From: Microbacterium luticocti DSM 19459
GTDB lineage: Bacteria > Actinomycetota > Actinomycetes > Actinomycetales > Microbacteriaceae
Direction of reading: 5' to 3'
DNA: 64,000 bases
NCBI RefSeq assembly: GCF_000422405.1
Contig: NZ_AULS01000001.1
Coordinates: forward strand, 248,001-312,000
Shown here: piece after piece, positions 1 through 8,588 of the stretch
How positions within the stretch are numbered: the first letter of the stretch is position 1
Layout: every line of letters begins with the position of its first letter
The notes under the pieces: generated by a model
What the model saw: the letters and a program-made list of their open reading frames with translations, nothing else
What the model was told of the DNA's origin: nothing
Database searches by the model: none
Program-made: the position numbers and the translations under genes

Positions 1-282
1 CACCGAGCCGTCAGCGTGCCGGTAGGCCTTGATGCCCTCGAAGATCTCCTGCGCGTAGTGCAGCACCGCCGCGGCCGGGTCGAGCGCGAGCGGTCCGTAG
101 GGCTGCACCCGGGCGTCGTGCCAGCCGTCCTGCTCGGTCCAGGTGATGCCGACCATGTGGTCGGTGAACACGGTGCCGAACGCCGGTTCACGCAGCAACT
201 CGGCCCGCCGTGCGGGCTCGACGGCGGCCGGGTTGCGGGTCACGGTGAACGCGAGTGAGGCAGTGGAGGTGTCAGCGGTCAT
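1..282 (-). CDS. ilvE: Branched-chain amino acid aminotransferase (N-terminal part, cut by window edge)
   Basis: This PLP enzyme performs the last, reversible step of leucine, isoleucine and valine synthesis, moving the amino group from glutamate to the branched-chain 2-oxo acids in the cytosol. Only the first 94 codons lie in the window. The segment [14 protein letters not shown], then [13 protein letters not shown] and [15 protein letters not shown], is the typical actinobacterial IlvE N-terminus; the PLP lysine lies outside. The ATG at 282 is 44 bases after the leuB stop, on the same strand, so the two probably share a transcript. Identification is firm; completeness cannot be judged. Confidence 0.93.
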   Translation of the reverse strand, partial: MTADTSTASLAFTVTRNPAAVEPARRAELLREPAFGTVFTDHMVGITWTEQDGWHDARVQPYGPLALDPAAAVLHYAQEIFEGIKAYRHADGSV

Positions 283-326
283 GTCTTTCCCGTCGTCGAT
301 GAGCGCGAGGCTCGAATTCCTTCAGA

Positions 327-1379
327 TTACGCCTGCACCGACGCGGCGATCGCGTCGCCGATCTGCGCGGTGGTGCGGGCCGAGCCGTCCCGGCCGGCGA
401 TGTCGGCCTCGACCGCACGGGTGATGCGGGCGGCTTCGTCGGTGCGCCCGAGATGCTCGAGCAGCAGGGCGACCGACAGGATCGCGGCGGTGGGGTCGGC
501 CTTCTGGCTTCCCGCGATGTCGGGCGCCGATCCGTGCACGGGCTCGAACATCGACGGGTACGCGCCGTCGGGGTTGATGTTCCCGGATGCGGCGAGGCCG
601 ATGCCACCGGTGACGGCGCCGGCAAGGTCGGTGATGATGTCTCCGAAGAGGTTGTCGGTGACGATCACGTCGAACCGCGAGGGGTTCGTGACCAAGAAGA
701 TGGTCGCGGCGTCGACGTGCAGATAGTCTACGGCGACATCGGGATGCTCGGCGGCCACCTCGTCGACGATGCGCTTCCACAGCGACCCGGCGTTGACCAG
801 CACGTTCGTCTTGTGCACGAGGGTGAGACGCTTGCGGCGGCGCTCGGCGATCTCGAACGCGTAGCGCACCACCCGCTCCACACCGAAGGCGGTGTTGACG
901 GATGTCTCGTTGGCGACCTCGTGCGCGGTGCCGCGCCGGATCGAGCCGCCGTTGCCGACGTACGGTCCCTCGGTGCCCTCGCGCACCACGACGAAGTCGA
1001 CCTCGCCGGGGTTCGCGAGCGGCCCGGGTGCGCCCGGGTACAGCTTCGCGGGGCGCAGGTTCACGTAATGGTCGAGCTCGAACCGGAGCCGCAGCAGCAG
1101 CCCGCGCTCGATGTTGGCGTCCTTCAGCCGCTCGTCCCCGGGCATCCCCCCGACCGCGCCGAGCAGGATCGCATCGTGCGCCTTGATCGCGTTCAGGTCG
1201 TCGTCGGTCAGGGTGTCGCCGGTCTGCAGGTAGCGGGCGGCACCGAGCGAGAAGCGGGTCTTGTCGAAGCGGATGTCGGAGCCTGCGGTGACGGCATCCA
1301 GCACCTTCTCGGCCTCGGCGACGACCTCCGGTCCGATGCCGTCTCCGGCGATGACGGCAAGCTTCACGACACGCGACAT
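327..1379 (-). CDS. leuB: 3-isopropylmalate dehydrogenase
   Basis: Oxidises and decarboxylates 3-isopropylmalate with NAD in leucine synthesis. The 350-residue protein starts [19 protein letters not shown], carries [14 protein letters not shown] near residues 132-145 (the form found in actinobacterial LeuB), the catalytic lysine region HKTNVL near 190, and the metal-binding [12 protein letters not shown] near 241-252. I chose the ATG at 1379 because an AGGAG box lies 6 bases upstream; an in-frame extension to 1418 has no such site and runs toward the MFS stop. It lies directly upstream of ilvE. The MFS gene ends 16 bases before this start, so read-through from that gene is possible. Confidence 0.95.
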   Translation of the reverse strand: MSRVVKLAVIAGDGIGPEVVAEAEKVLDAVTAGSDIRFDKTRFSLGAARYLQTGDTLTDDDLNAIKAHDAILLGAVGGMPGDERLKDANIERGLLLRLRFELDHYVNLRPAKLYPGAPGPLANPGEVDFVVVREGTEGPYVGNGGSIRRGTAHEVANETSVNTAFGVERVVRYAFEIAERRRKRLTLVHKTNVLVNAGSLWKRIVDEVAAEHPDVAVDYLHVDAATIFLVTNPSRFDVIVTDNLFGDIITDLAGAVTGGIGLAASGNINPDGAYPSMFEPVHGSAPDIAGSQKADPTAAILSVALLLEHLGRTDEAARITRAVEADIAGRDGSARTTAQIGDAIAASVQA

Positions 1380-1395
1380 GTGCACTCCTGACGAC

Positions 1396-2934
1396 TCATT
1401 CGGCGCGGCGGCGACCACCTCCCAGCGTAGTGGCCGCGATCACCCCGGCCACGACGACCAACCCCGCCCCGATCAGGCCCGCGGCGACCACTCCGGTGTC
1501 GAACGCCGACGCCGCCGCCGCGTGCAGCGCGGCACCCAGCTCACCCCCGATGGTGTCGGCGGCGTGCACGGCGCCGGCCAGTGTCTGCCGGGATGCCTCG
1601 GCCAGGTCGGCGGGCACACCCTGCGGGATCGCGAGGGTGCCCCGGTACACCGCCGTGAGCAGCCCGCCGATGATCGACGTGCCGAGCACGGCACCGACCT
1701 CGTAGGCGGTCTCTGAGACGGCACTGGCCGCGCCCGCCTTGTCGGCGGGAGCCGACGAGACGATCAGTTCGTTCGAGACCGTCTCGGCCATGCCCACACC
1801 GATGCCCAGGCTCACTGAGGCCAGGATCGTGGGCCAGAGCGTGTTCGGTCCGGTGGTCAGCGCGATGCCCACGTAGCCGATGACCGAGAACACCAGGGCT
1901 CCGGGCACGATCAGCCGCGCGGGCAGTCGTGACGAGATCGGCACGACGACAAGCCCCGCGACGATCATCGCCGCCAGCGACGGCACCAGCGCGAACCCGG
2001 CTTCCATCGGGGTGAGCCCGATGATCAGCTGCAGGTGCTGGGCGACGAAGAACAGAAAGCCGACCAGTGCGACGATGCTGAGCAGGTTCACGAGCAGGGC
2101 CCCGCTGAACGCGCGGTTGCGGAACAGCGCCATGTCGAGCATCGGCGCGTGCGAGCGCAGCTGACGGCGCACGAACATGATCCCGAACACCGCGCCGATC
2201 ACCAGCAGCGGCAGCACGAGTCCGCCCAGTCCGACGACCGCCATCTCTTTGATGGCGTAGACGATCGGCACCATGGTGCCCATCGACAGCAGGATGCTCA
2301 TCGGGTCGATGCGGCCCGGGCGCGGGTCACGGCTTTCGGGCACCAGCAGCGGGGCGCACACCAGCAGCGGAATGAGCACCGGCACCGCCATCAGGAACAC
2401 CGAGCCCCAGGCGAAGTGTTCGAGAAGGAAACCCCCGACGATCGGACCGAGCGCCGACCCGGCCGAGAACATCGCCGCCCACACCGCGATCGCCAGGCGG
2501 CGCTGCTGCCGGTCGGCGAAGATCGTGCGGATCAGCGAGAGGGTCGCCGGCATCAGCATGGCCCCGAAGACCGCCGCGCCGGCGCGGCCGGCGATGAGCC
2601 AGCCGGCACTCGGGGCGAATGCGGTGGCCGCCGAGACCACGGCGAACCCGGTGGCCCCGATCAGCAGCATCCGTCGCCGCCCGAACCGATCACCCAGGGT
2701 GCCCATGGTGACCAGAAGCGCGGCGAGCACGAGCGGGTAGGCGTCGATGATCCAGAGTTGCTCGACGCTCGTCGGTTCGAGTTCGAGCGAGATCATCGGC
2801 AGCGCGAAGCTGAGCACGGTGTTGTCGACCGAGACCAGCAGCACCGGCAGCATCAACACCGCCAACGCCGTCCAGCCGCGCCATCCCGCACGCGGTGCCA
2901 GGTCGGCGGTCTGCGCCGTCACTGTGGTCGTCAT
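1396..2934 (-). CDS. MFS drug exporter, DHA2 (14-helix) type
   Basis: A 512-residue integral membrane protein of the DHA2/EmrB-QacA type, expected to export toxic organic compounds using the proton gradient. Visible: the motif [12 protein letters not shown] after helix 2, the motif [12 protein letters not shown] in helix 5, and about 14 hydrophobic segments. The start [15 protein letters not shown] at 2934 follows the long N-terminal tail seen in such proteins; the longer frame to 3108 would run back through the promoter region and into the divergent tetR. The divergent TetR gene at 3014 and the palindrome between them suggest drug-inducible repression. The substrate cannot be read from sequence. 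Confidence 0.88.
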   Translation of the reverse strand: MTTTVTAQTADLAPRAGWRGWTALAVLMLPVLLVSVDNTVLSFALPMISLELEPTSVEQLWIIDAYPLVLAALLVTMGTLGDRFGRRRMLLIGATGFAVVSAATAFAPSAGWLIAGRAGAAVFGAMLMPATLSLIRTIFADRQQRRLAIAVWAAMFSAGSALGPIVGGFLLEHFAWGSVFLMAVPVLIPLLVCAPLLVPESRDPRPGRIDPMSILLSMGTMVPIVYAIKEMAVVGLGGLVLPLLVIGAVFGIMFVRRQLRSHAPMLDMALFRNRAFSGALLVNLLSIVALVGFLFFVAQHLQLIIGLTPMEAGFALVPSLAAMIVAGLVVVPISSRLPARLIVPGALVFSVIGYVGIALTTGPNTLWPTILASVSLGIGVGMAETVSNELIVSSAPADKAGAASAVSETAYEVGAVLGTSIIGGLLTAVYRGTLAIPQGVPADLAEASRQTLAGAVHAADTIGGELGAALHAAAASAFDTGVVAAGLIGAGLVVVAGVIAATTLGGGRRRAE

Positions 2935-2954
2935 CTCTCGTACCCTCCGACGGC

Positions 2955-2982
2955 ATACTGTACCGTCCAGCCGGTATAGTAT
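2955..2982. promoter_or_regulatory. Palindromic operator between MFS exporter and tetR
   Basis: ATACTGTACCG (2955-2965) and CGGTATAGTAT (2972-2982) are inverted repeats matching at 10 of 11 positions around a 6-base spacer, in an AT-richer gap between two divergent genes. The right arm contains TATAGTAT, which could serve as a -10 element for tetR. Position, symmetry and the adjacent TetR gene make this the likely repressor site for both genes. This is inference; no binding data. Confidence 0.65.
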
Positions 2983-3013
2983 CAGATATGCCCGTCCGGA
3001 TAGCATCGAGACC

Positions 3014-3559
3014 ATGAGCCGCCCTCCCCGCGCCCGCGAGAGCGTGCTCGACGCGTTCGAGCAGATCCTCATCGCCGACGGCGAGCGGGGCGCGACGATG
3101 GATGCCACCGCCCGCGCCGCCGGCGTCTCGAAGGGCGGCCTGCTCTATCACTTCGCGTCGAAGGACGCCCTCGAAGCAGGATTGATCGAGCGCCTGAACA
3201 CGCTGGTGGACGAGGACGTCGCCGAGATCACGTCGGCGCCGGAGGGACCGGTGGAGTACTACATCCGCTCGTCGCTCTCGGTCGGCGACCCGCTCGACCG
3301 CGCCGTGCTGGCGGTGTCACGGCTGGCGCAGGCCGGCAACCCCGCCGCCGGCCACGCCCTGCAGCGGATGCGGGAGCGGTGGGCGGACGCGGTGCGGCCG
3401 CATGTGCGTGACGACGCGGCGCTGAATCTCGTGTTGCTCGTCTCGGACGGCCTCTACTTCAACAACCTGCTCGACGCGACGGCATCCGGCTCGGTGGTGC
3501 CCACCGGCGCCGATCTCGATGCGCTCGCCGCCCTGGTGCGCGACGTCACCCGACCGTGA
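3014..3559 (+). CDS. TetR family repressor, divergent from MFS exporter
   Basis: A 181-residue TetR regulator. The N-terminal helix-turn-helix TMDATARAAGVSKGGLLYHF (about residues 34-53) is typical; the C-terminal part is an all-helical ligand pocket that cannot be assigned. The ATG at 3014 starts MSRPPRARESVLDAFEQIL, a normal TetR N-terminus. It faces away from the MFS gene across an 80-base gap holding a near-perfect palindrome, so it probably represses both the exporter and itself. It ends 18 bases before the convergent serA stop. Confidence 0.9.
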   Translation: MSRPPRARESVLDAFEQILIADGERGATMDATARAAGVSKGGLLYHFASKDALEAGLIERLNTLVDEDVAEITSAPEGPVEYYIRSSLSVGDPLDRAVLAVSRLAQAGNPAAGHALQRMRERWADAVRPHVRDDAALNLVLLVSDGLYFNNLLDATASGSVVPTGADLDALAALVRDVTRP

Positions 3560-3577
3560 CGGCGCGCGCGTGCGCGC

Positions 3578-5182
3578 TCAGGACTCGGTGATCTCGATCT
3601 GGCGCAGCAGGTCGGCGCCGATCGCCTCACGCATGCCCTCGGCGATCTCGTCGGGTACCGGCGAGTCCACGGTCAGCACCGACAGCGCGCGGCCGCTGGA
3701 ATCGGGGTGCGCGACCTGCAACCCGGCGATGTTGATGCCGGCGTCGCCGAGCAACCGGCCGTAGATCGCGACGATGCCGGGACGGTCGGCATAGCGCATG
3801 ACGAGGTGATGACGCTCGATCGGCACCTCGATCTCGTAGCCGTTCACGCCGACGACCTTGGGCACCATGCGCGTGCCGGCCAGCGTCCCCGCGACGGTGA
3901 GCACCGACCCGTCGGCGAGCGAGCCGCGCAGGATCGTGATGTTGCGGTAGAGCGGACTGTCGGCCTCGACGATCAGGCGGGTCTCGATGCCGCGCTGCTC
4001 GGCGAACAGCGGAGCGTTCACGTACGAGACGTTCTCGCTGACGATGTTCGTGAAGATGCCCTTGAGGGCGGCCAGCCGGTAGACGCTGACGTCGTAGGCG
4101 GCCAGTTCGCCGCGCACCTCGATGTCGAGGCTGGTCAGTGCGCTCTCGCTGAGCCCGGTGAAGAACTGGCCCAGCATCTCGACCAGGGCGATGCCCGGCC
4201 GCACGAACGGGTCGATCACACCGCCGGCGACGTTCACGGCGTCGGGCACGAGGTCGCCCTCGAGCGCGAGCTTGACCGAACGGGCGACCGAGATGCCCGC
4301 CTTCTCCTGCGCCTCGTAGGTGGACGCACCCAGGTGGGGGGTGACGACCGCGTTCGGCAGGCTGAGCAACCGCTGTGCCGAGCCGCCTTCTGCGGGCGGC
4401 TCGGAGGTGAACACGTCGAGGGCGGCACCGGCGATCACGCCGCCGGTCAGGGCGTCGTAGAGGGCGTCCTCATCGATCAGCCCGCCGCGGGCGACGTTGA
4501 CGATCGCCGCGGTCGGCTTCATCATGGCCAGCTGCTCGGCGCCGATCATGCCGGTGGTCTCGGGGGTCTTCGGCATGTGCACGGTGACGAAGTCGCTCTG
4601 TCGCAGCACCTCGTCCAGCGGCAGCAACTCGACCTGCAGGTGCTGGGCGCGTGCGGGGGTGACGTACGGGTCGTACCCGATGACGCGCACGCCGAACGCG
4701 CGCAGTCGCTCGGTGATGAGGCTGCCGATGCGGCCGAGGCCGATGATGCCGACGGTCTTCTCGAACAGCTCGGTGCCGGTGTAGGCGCTGCGCTTCCACT
4801 CTCCGCGCGTCAGCGACGCATCGGCGGCGGGGATGTGGCGGGCCAGGCTCAGGATGTGGGCGACGGTCAGCTCGGCGGCCGAGATGATGTTGGAGGTCGG
4901 TGCGTTCACGACCATGACCCCGGCGGCGGTCGCGGCCTTGATGTCGACGTTGTCCAGGCCGACGCCCGCGCGGGCGATGACCTTGAGTTTCGGCGCGGCG
5001 GCGATGGCCTCCGCATCCATCTTCGTCGCCGAACGGATCAGCACCGCGTCGGCGTCGGCGAGGGCGGACAGAAGCGCGGCACGGTCGGTGCCATCGACCT
5101 GTCGGATCTCGAAATCCGGCCCGAGTGCGTCCACCGTCGCGGGAGAGAGCTGTTCGGCGATCAGGACGACGGGCTTGGTCAC
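3578..5182 (-). CDS. serA: D-3-phosphoglycerate dehydrogenase, long ACT-containing form
   Basis: First committed step of serine synthesis: NAD-dependent oxidation of 3-phosphoglycerate. The 534 residues show the long, actinobacterial form: catalytic and NAD domains (GLGRIG at 148-153, VARGGLID with R232, EPP near 261, PHLGAST with H283), an intervening ASB domain, and a C-terminal ACT domain (about 460-530), which in this family binds serine for feedback control. I prefer the GTG at 5182 (TKPVVLIAEQLSPATV) because AAGGA lies 7 bases upstream; an in-frame ATG at 5212 would add ten residues. A TAGGCT-like -10 near 5268-5273 fits a promoter about 80 bases upstream. Confidence 0.95.
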   Translation of the reverse strand: MTKPVVLIAEQLSPATVDALGPDFEIRQVDGTDRAALLSALADADAVLIRSATKMDAEAIAAAPKLKVIARAGVGLDNVDIKAATAAGVMVVNAPTSNIISAAELTVAHILSLARHIPAADASLTRGEWKRSAYTGTELFEKTVGIIGLGRIGSLITERLRAFGVRVIGYDPYVTPARAQHLQVELLPLDEVLRQSDFVTVHMPKTPETTGMIGAEQLAMMKPTAAIVNVARGGLIDEDALYDALTGGVIAGAALDVFTSEPPAEGGSAQRLLSLPNAVVTPHLGASTYEAQEKAGISVARSVKLALEGDLVPDAVNVAGGVIDPFVRPGIALVEMLGQFFTGLSESALTSLDIEVRGELAAYDVSVYRLAALKGIFTNIVSENVSYVNAPLFAEQRGIETRLIVEADSPLYRNITILRGSLADGSVLTVAGTLAGTRMVPKVVGVNGYEIEVPIERHHLVMRYADRPGIVAIYGRLLGDAGINIAGLQVAHPDSSGRALSVLTVDSPVPDEIAEGMREAIGADLLRQIEITES

Positions 5183-5267
5183 AGACGGGTCCTTCGGCAA
5201 AAGGCGTCGCACGCGCGACGACGACGGTGTGGGAGGATGCCGCGCCGCACGCGGGCGGGACGGTGCC

Positions 5268-5273
5268 AGCCTA
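5268..5273 (-). promoter_or_regulatory. Possible serA -10 element
   Basis: On the minus strand this reads TAGGCT, a common actinobacterial -10 hexamer, in the 126-base gap before serA. Transcription would start near 5261 and give a leader of about 80 bases. No clear -35 was recognised, so the call is weak. Confidence 0.35.
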
Positions 5274-5308
5274 TCGCGGCGTACCGGTCGCCCCCGACCG
5301 TGTGACGT

Positions 5309-5653
5309 TCAGCCGCCGACCAGCGACGCGCCGCCCGACCACGAGTACGCGAGCACGTTCAGCCAGAACACCGCGACCAGGCCGAGACCGACGAGCATGA
5401 GCAGCGCCAGGGCCCCGGCACCACGGCGTAGACCGAGGGCGAACGCCGCGGCGAACACGACAATCGGGAACACCACCGCGAACAGCAGCAGCGCCCAGCC
5501 CAGTCCGTTCAGGCCGAGCGGGCCGGTGGCCTGTGCGACCAGGAACGCGACGGCGTTCCAGACCGCGTACGCGTAGAACAGGCCGAAGCCGCCCGAGATC
5601 ACGGCGGCGAGCCATGTGGGGATCGTCGGTCGTTGCCGCACCTGCTCGCTCAT
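5309..5653 (-). CDS. Small membrane protein, unknown function
   Basis: A 114-residue protein with about three hydrophobic segments (AVISGGFGLFYAYAVWNAVAF, GWALLLFAVVFPIVVFAAAFAL, ALALLMLVGLGLVAVFWLNVLA) after a short polar N-terminus. I recognise no family. Its ATG overlaps the stop of the preceding membrane protein in an ATGA junction (5650-5653), so the two are translationally coupled and may form a complex. Both resemble small conserved membrane proteins found near serA in Microbacteriaceae, but this is recollection rather than proof. Confidence 0.75.
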   Translation of the reverse strand: MSEQVRQRPTIPTWLAAVISGGFGLFYAYAVWNAVAFLVAQATGPLGLNGLGWALLLFAVVFPIVVFAAAFALGLRRGAGALALLMLVGLGLVAVFWLNVLAYSWSGGASLVGG

Positions 5654-6213
5654 TGCCCCACCGCCCCGACCATCACGAACGGCCACGGCACCAGCAGCAG
5701 CACGCCGGCGGCGAGCCACACGAACCGCGCCCAGGCCGCGCGGCGGCGGGTGAGCACCAGGGTCACCACGAACCACAACGCCGGGGCCAGGACGGCGAGC
5801 ACGAAAGCCGGGATGTATGCGGCGGGCGAGACCAGCAGTCCCCGCACGGCGACCGGCTGCAGCCGCAGGCCGCCGACGACCCAGCCGATCGTGAACAGCA
5901 GATACACGCCGCCGAGCATGCCGAGGGCGATGAGTGCGGCGTTGCCCGCAGGCGCCGGCTCACCCGATGCCGTCGCTTCCGTCTGACCGGTCGCGGCGGT
6001 GTCGGCCGCGGCGGTGTCGGATGTGGTGGCGTCGAACGCGGTGGTGTCGGCCGCGGTGGATGTCAGCTCCCCCGCAGCCGGCTCCCCCTCGGTTTCGACG
6101 AGGTCGGCGCCGCGGCCCTTGGCGTGCCAGCCGGCAGGCAGCGTCGGTCGCGCCTCGTCGTCACCGTCCCAGCGCAGGGCCTCGTCGTCGTCGGGCGGGG
6201 TGGGATCGGACAT
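5650..6213 (-). CDS. Membrane protein with acidic, Ala/Thr-rich N-terminal region, unknown function
   Basis: A 187-residue protein. Residues 1-80 are acidic and rich in Ala, Thr and Asp, with loose repeats of the type TAADT; the DNA here is a run of imperfect GTCGGCCGCGGCGGT-like units. The C-terminal half has about four hydrophobic segments, so the tail is probably cytoplasmic. The ATG at 6213 lies 7 bases after TAGACT (6221-6226, minus strand), which overlaps the cutC stop codon and could be the -10 of a leaderless transcript. It is coupled to the next small membrane protein by an ATGA overlap. No known family recognised. Confidence 0.75.
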   Translation of the reverse strand: MSDPTPPDDDEALRWDGDDEARPTLPAGWHAKGRGADLVETEGEPAAGELTSTAADTTAFDATTSDTAAADTAATGQTEATASGEPAPAGNAALIALGMLGGVYLLFTIGWVVGGLRLQPVAVRGLLVSPAAYIPAFVLAVLAPALWFVVTLVLTRRRAAWARFVWLAAGVLLLVPWPFVMVGAVGQ

Positions 6214-6223
6214 GCAGGTCAGT

Positions 6224-7012
6224 CTAGGCGCGAGCGTGTGCGTCGCGCACGGCGGCGACGGCGCTGTGCACCGCGGTGACGGCGCTGTGCACGAGCGCCG
6301 GATCGGTGACGTCGTGGGCGTCGGCTCCTCCGCCGGGTCCGCTGGGTGCCGCATCGGCGGCGGCCGCCCGGGCCGACAGGTGCACCGCGTCGACGCCCGT
6401 GCGGACGATGTCGGGCATGTCGGCGGTGCGGATGCCTCCGCCCGCCATGATCTCGATCCGGCCCGCGGCCCGGTGCACGAGGGCGCGCAGCACGGCGACG
6501 CCGTCGATGCTGCGGGCGGCTCCTCCGGAGGTGAGCACGCGCACGACGCCCGCCTCGATCAGTGGGTCGATGAGCGCGGTCGGGTCGGGCGCGACGTCGA
6601 CGGCGCGATGGAAGACGAGCGGCGTGCCGGCCGCGGCATCCCGCCACCGGGCGAGCGCGTCGAGGTCGACGGTTCCGGTGCGGGTGAGGCATCCCACCAC
6701 CAGGGCGGCCACGCCCATCTCAGACAGCCGGCGGATGTCGGCGGCAACCACGGCGACCTCGTCGGCGTCGTACACGAACCCTCCGCCGCGCGGGCGCACC
6801 AGGGGTGCGATGCGGTCGGCGCCGACCGCGGCGATCGTCTGCTCGACGGTGCCGATCGACGGGGTGAGCCCGCCCGTCCCGAGTGCCTGGCACAGCTCGA
6901 CGCGGTCGGCGCCGGCCCCGCACGCGGCACGGGCGCCGGCCGGGTCCTGCACGGCGATCTCGACGGCGATCTCGACGGCGGGGCGGGCTGCGGGCTCGGT
7001 GGCGGGGGTCAT
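6224..7012 (-). CDS. cutC: CutC family protein (copper homeostasis protein CutC)
   Basis: A 262-residue TIM-barrel protein of the CutC family. Visible: VEIAVQDPAGARAACGAGADRVELC near the N-terminus and a typical phosphate-binding-like end, EIMAGGGIRT with VHLSAR. CutC was linked to copper tolerance in E. coli, but its biochemical function is disputed; here it is the distal gene of a sugar/amino-acid type uptake operon, which suggests a catabolic role instead. Both ends carry short internal duplications (VEIAVEIAV; VHSAVTAVHSAVAAV). It starts 4 bases after the M81 peptidase stop. Confidence 0.85.
   Translation of the reverse strand: MTPATEPAARPAVEIAVEIAVQDPAGARAACGAGADRVELCQALGTGGLTPSIGTVEQTIAAVGADRIAPLVRPRGGGFVYDADEVAVVAADIRRLSEMGVAALVVGCLTRTGTVDLDALARWRDAAAGTPLVFHRAVDVAPDPTALIDPLIEAGVVRVLTSGGAARSIDGVAVLRALVHRAAGRIEIMAGGGIRTADMPDIVRTGVDAVHLSARAAAADAAPSGPGGGADAHDVTDPALVHSAVTAVHSAVAAVRDAHARA
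6252..6296. repeat. Short tandem duplication inside cutC 3' end
   Basis: GACGGCGCTGTGCAC occurs twice about 21 bases apart, encoding the repeated VHSAVTA/VHSAVAA near the CutC C-terminus. This looks like slippage or a small in-frame duplication and lies outside the barrel core. Confidence 0.55.
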
Positions 7013-7016
7013 ACGT

Positions 7017-8588
7017 TCAATCCTCCCCCTCGCCGCGCCGGGTGACCACGGCTGCCAGATCGGGATGCGGATCCGACGTGTCGAACGGCACCACGCCCGG
7101 CGCGAGCCGGTGGTGTCCGAGCCGCAGCAGGTCCTGGTCGACGCCGCCGGGGGTCAGTGCCAGCGTCCAGTCGGCGGCCAGCTGGTACAGCTCGGGCTCG
7201 AGGTAGCCGATCTTCACGATCAGCACGTCTGCCGTCTCGGGGTCGAGGCCGAGCATGCGGAAGTCGTCGAGGTGGTGGAAAGGCTTGCGACGCTCGGTGA
7301 GGATCGCGTGCACCGAACCGGCCCGGATCACCACCTGCACGCCGGCGACGGGATCGCCGTCGGTGAGCGAGAACACCCGACCGCGCAGCCGTACCGGTCC
7401 ACGCGGCCCCGGATCGACCCGGCCGCCTGCCCACACGTCCACCCACGCGCCGACGCCGGCCGCGGCAGCGACCGCCACGGCCGCGGGATCGAAGATCGAC
7501 GCGTGGATGACGCACCGCCGGTCGTCGGCGAGATCGGGGCGGGCGAGCAGTTCGCCGAGCGTGGAGGACACGTCGCCGGCGCCGCCCGCGGTGGGGTTGT
7601 CACCCGAGTCGGAGATCACGTACGGCCGCGCGGCACCGGGCGCCAACGCCCGGTCGAGCGCGTCGGCGAGGGATGCCGTCGGCCCCACGAACGCGAAGTC
7701 GTCGCGTGCGTCCCAGTACCGGCGCGCCAACCGCTCGGCTTCGCGGGCGATGACCGCGCGGTCGTCTCCGGTGACCACCACAGCCGCGTGGCAGCGGGGC
7801 TCGTCGGCCCAGGCGTAGCCCACCCAGACGGCGGCGTCGACCACCCCGGGCAGCTCGGCGACCTCGGCGACGTCGTCGTAGATGCCGCGGGCCGGCTGCA
7901 GCCGGGTGCTGGTCTTCTCGCCGGGCAGCAGCACCGGAACCGGCACCCACGCCTTGTACGGACGGCGCCGCACAGGGTCGATCCCCCCGGCGGCACGCAG
8001 TCGGGCGACGAGGTTGTACGCAGCCCGCTCCTTGGTGTTCGGTTCGTCCTCGTGCGGCGCCATCCGGTAGCAGGTGATGAGGTCGACGGCGTCGAGCAGC
8101 GCGCGCGACACATTGCCGTGCAGGTCCATGGCGGCGCTGACCAGCGTGTCCTCACCGACGGCCTGCCGCACCGCACCGGCGAGGTCGGCATCGGCGTCGT
8201 CGAGCCCGACGACGCTCATCGCCCCATGGATGTCGAGGAGGAACCCGTCGAACGGACCGTGTCGGCGGATACCGTCGACGAGCTGCTGCCTCATCCGCCG
8301 GTACGTGTCGGCGGCGACCGCGCCGCCGGGCAGCGCACGCGCGTGCATGAGCGGCACCCAGTCCGCGGCATCCCGCAACCCGGGCTCGTGGTCGAAGAAG
8401 CCGTAACCGGCGAGCAGTCGCCGGCCCGTCCGCACGGTGAACGCCTCGTCACCGGAGATGTGCGGCGTGAACGTGCTCGACTCGATCGAGATCCCGCCGA
8501 TGCCGATACGCGGACGGGCAAGCCCGTCCGCCGCCGCGTCGGGTGGCGGCCCCAGCCACACCTGACATGCCGGCGGTCGATCGGTCAT
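7017..8588 (-). CDS. M81 family metallopeptidase (MlrC-like)
   Basis: A 523-residue protein of peptidase family M81, named after MlrC, which degrades the linear peptide of microcystin; natural substrates in most bacteria are unknown. Visible: RIGIGGISIESSTFTP at the N-terminus of the domain, GFLLDIHGAM, AAMDLHGNVS and CYRMAPHEDEP (candidate metal-binding His/Asp), and SDSGDNPTAGGAGD. The first 27 residues are an extra tail. Its ATG overlaps the stop of the ROK kinase (8585-8588), and cutC follows by 4 bases, so all three belong to one operon with a periplasmic-binding-type importer. An imported amino-sugar or peptide conjugate would fit; that is inference. Confidence 0.87.
   Translation of the reverse strand: MTDRPPACQVWLGPPPDAAADGLARPRIGIGGISIESSTFTPHISGDEAFTVRTGRRLLAGYGFFDHEPGLRDAADWVPLMHARALPGGAVAADTYRRMRQQLVDGIRRHGPFDGFLLDIHGAMSVVGLDDADADLAGAVRQAVGEDTLVSAAMDLHGNVSRALLDAVDLITCYRMAPHEDEPNTKERAAYNLVARLRAAGGIDPVRRRPYKAWVPVPVLLPGEKTSTRLQPARGIYDDVAEVAELPGVVDAAVWVGYAWADEPRCHAAVVVTGDDRAVIAREAERLARRYWDARDDFAFVGPTASLADALDRALAPGAARPYVISDSGDNPTAGGAGDVSSTLGELLARPDLADDRRCVIHASIFDPAAVAVAAAAGVGAWVDVWAGGRVDPGPRGPVRLRGRVFSLTDGDPVAGVQVVIRAGSVHAILTERRKPFHHLDDFRMLGLDPETADVLIVKIGYLEPELYQLAADWTLALTPGGVDQDLLRLGHHRLAPGVVPFDTSDPHPDLAAVVTRRGEGED

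Noticed and set aside
6252..6296. A CRISPR-like array from repeated GACGGCGCTGTGCAC
   Set aside because: Only two copies, inside a coding region and in frame; no spacers, no cas genes.
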